A stretch of DNA of 6,132 nt, taken from positions 1-6,132 of the forward strand of contig JAKJAB010000224.1 in the NCBI GenBank assembly GCA_022707725.1, read 5' to 3'. Within the stretch, counting starts at the first letter, position 1. Each line of letters begins with the position of its first letter. Source of the stretch: Chloroflexota bacterium. Its GTDB lineage: Bacteria > Chloroflexota > Anaerolineae > B4-G1 > SLSP01. A program made the position numbers and the translations under genes. Shown piece after piece: positions 5,623-6,132 of this stretch. The notes below the pieces were generated by a model. It had not been told where the DNA came from. It was given only the letters and a program-made list of their open reading frames with translations, and did no database searches.

Positions 5623-5979
5623 CGGGATTTTAGGAAGTTACAGGTATGGGAAAAGGCGCATCAGTTGACACTGGCGGTGTACAAGGCAACGACGACTTTT
5701 CCGCAAACTGAGTTGTATGGGCTGATCAGCCAAACTCGCCGCGCCTGCGCCTCTATTCCGGCAAATATTGCTGAAGGCTGTGGACGCGCTACCGAGATGG
5801 AACTCGCCCGGTTTATGCACATCGCCGCGGGTTCCGCTAGTGAACTGGAATACCACCTGCTTCTGGCGCACGACCTCGGCTTCCTACCCGCTGCTATTTA
5901 CACTGACCTGCACAACAACGTCACCGAAATCAAACGCATGTTGACCTCATTCACCCAAAAGCTGAAAGCTGATCGCTGA
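5620..5979 (+). CDS. Four-helix-bundle protein of the 23S rRNA intervening-sequence family
   Basis: This 119-aa soluble protein matches the small four-helix-bundle family first found encoded in 23S rRNA intervening sequences and now seen widely outside rRNA. The hallmarks are RDFRKLQVWEKAHQL (2-16), LISQTRRACASIPANIAEGCGR (35-56, in essence the family signature around SIPANIAEG), ELARFMHIAAGSASELEYHL (61-80) and a C-terminal helix ending ITEIK-like (VTEIKRML, 101-108). The length is normal for the family and the protein looks intact. Its biochemical role is unknown. AAGGAGA (5610-5616) lies just upstream of the ATG. The gene sits between nadC-nadA and nadB, flanked by 39-40 bp direct repeats. 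Its last codons KLKADR and its TGA stop (5977-5979) are contributed largely by the right repeat, which suggests insertion as a cassette. A link to NAD metabolism is not implied by the sequence. Confidence 0.93.
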   Translation: MRDFRKLQVWEKAHQLTLAVYKATTTFPQTELYGLISQTRRACASIPANIAEGCGRATEMELARFMHIAAGSASELEYHLLLAHDLGFLPAAIYTDLHNNVTEIKRMLTSFTQKLKADR

Positions 5980-5999
5980 CAGCTATAAGGAGACCTATG
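5961..5999 (+). repeat. Right copy of the direct repeat flanking the four-helix-bundle gene
   Basis: The first 20 bases (5961-5980) are identical to 5583-5602. The next 19 (AGCTATAAGGAGACCTATG) differ from the left copy by a few substitutions and one missing base. It encodes the C-terminal residues and TGA stop of the four-helix-bundle gene and then supplies AAGGAGA (5987-5993) and the ATG of nadB. The two copies start 378 bp apart, so recombination between them would neatly remove the intervening gene and leave nadB with one ribosome binding site. Confidence 0.92.
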
Positions 6000-6132
6000 C
6001 TCATCGAAACTGACGTACTCATCATCGGCTGTGGGATTGCCGGGGCGGCGGCGGCGCTGCAGTTGGCGCAAGACCGCCAACGCCACATCACCATCGTCAC
6101 CCGCGCGCACGAATCGGACGAGACCAACACCC
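5997..6132 (+). CDS. nadB: L-aspartate oxidase NadB (N-terminus only)
   Basis: The 45 codons present encode TDVLIIGCGIAGAAAALQLA (residues 5-24), an FAD-binding Rossmann segment with G11-x-G13-x-x-G16, followed by ITIVTRAHESDETNT (31-45). The 'SD..TN' segment after the second strand is where NadB proteins continue into their 'AQGG' region, and the succinate dehydrogenase/fumarate reductase flavoprotein family shares this layout. NadB oxidises L-aspartate to iminoaspartate, the substrate of the NadA half of the upstream fusion, so with nadC-nadA it completes the de novo pathway to NaMN. AAGGAGA (5987-5993) precedes the ATG, 17 nt after the stop of the four-helix-bundle gene. The gene continues beyond the right edge, so the substrate-binding part is not visible. 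Confidence 0.88.
   Translation, partial: MLIETDVLIIGCGIAGAAAALQLAQDRQRHITIVTRAHESDETNT

Overview
The window looks like part of a GC-rich, free-living bacterial genome. The best guess is a Chloroflexota (Anaerolineae-like) chromosome. That guess rests on gene style and on short-period intergenic repeats, not on a marker gene, so it is only moderately secure. The content is metabolic: two divergent transcription units meet in the AT-rich gap around 2710-2980. One builds the shared module of an energy-coupling factor (ECF) vitamin transporter. The other carries an ECF substrate-binding (S) subunit followed by the complete de novo NAD pathway.

Leftward (minus strand), reading from the centre: a consensus sigma-70 promoter (2904-2875); a leader of about 140 nt with a possible three-way junction, ending in a textbook intrinsic terminator (2746-2721); a DUF3800 gene (2706-1954) that is visibly AT-richer than its surroundings; a 600-residue protein that is two EcfA ATPases fused in one chain (1964-162), overlapping the DUF3800 gene by 11 nt; an octamer tandem repeat (151-73); and the first 23 codons of what is probably ecfT, the membrane scaffold subunit, running off the left edge (70-1).

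Rightward (plus strand): a 185-aa ECF S component (2981-3538); a 639-aa NadC-NadA fusion (3623-5542) joining the last two steps of quinolinate-dependent NaMN synthesis; a small four-helix-bundle (23S rRNA intervening-sequence type) protein (5620-5979) bracketed by 39-40 bp near-identical repeats; and the start of nadB, L-aspartate oxidase (5997 to the right edge). NadB makes iminoaspartate, NadA turns it into quinolinate, and NadC makes nicotinate mononucleotide. The S subunit in front suggests uptake of a related precursor such as niacin, driven by the EcfA/EcfT module encoded divergently. That substrate is inferred from position only.

Three observations deserve most attention: the NadC-NadA fusion; the four-helix-bundle gene inserted between nadA and nadB as a repeat-flanked cassette whose stop codon lies inside the repeat; and the unidentified structured leader with its terminator in front of DUF3800-ecfA-ecfT. 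Three of the four main intercistronic gaps hold short tandem or inverted arrays (periods 8, 9 and 7). No phage, IS, CRISPR, tRNA or rRNA was seen.
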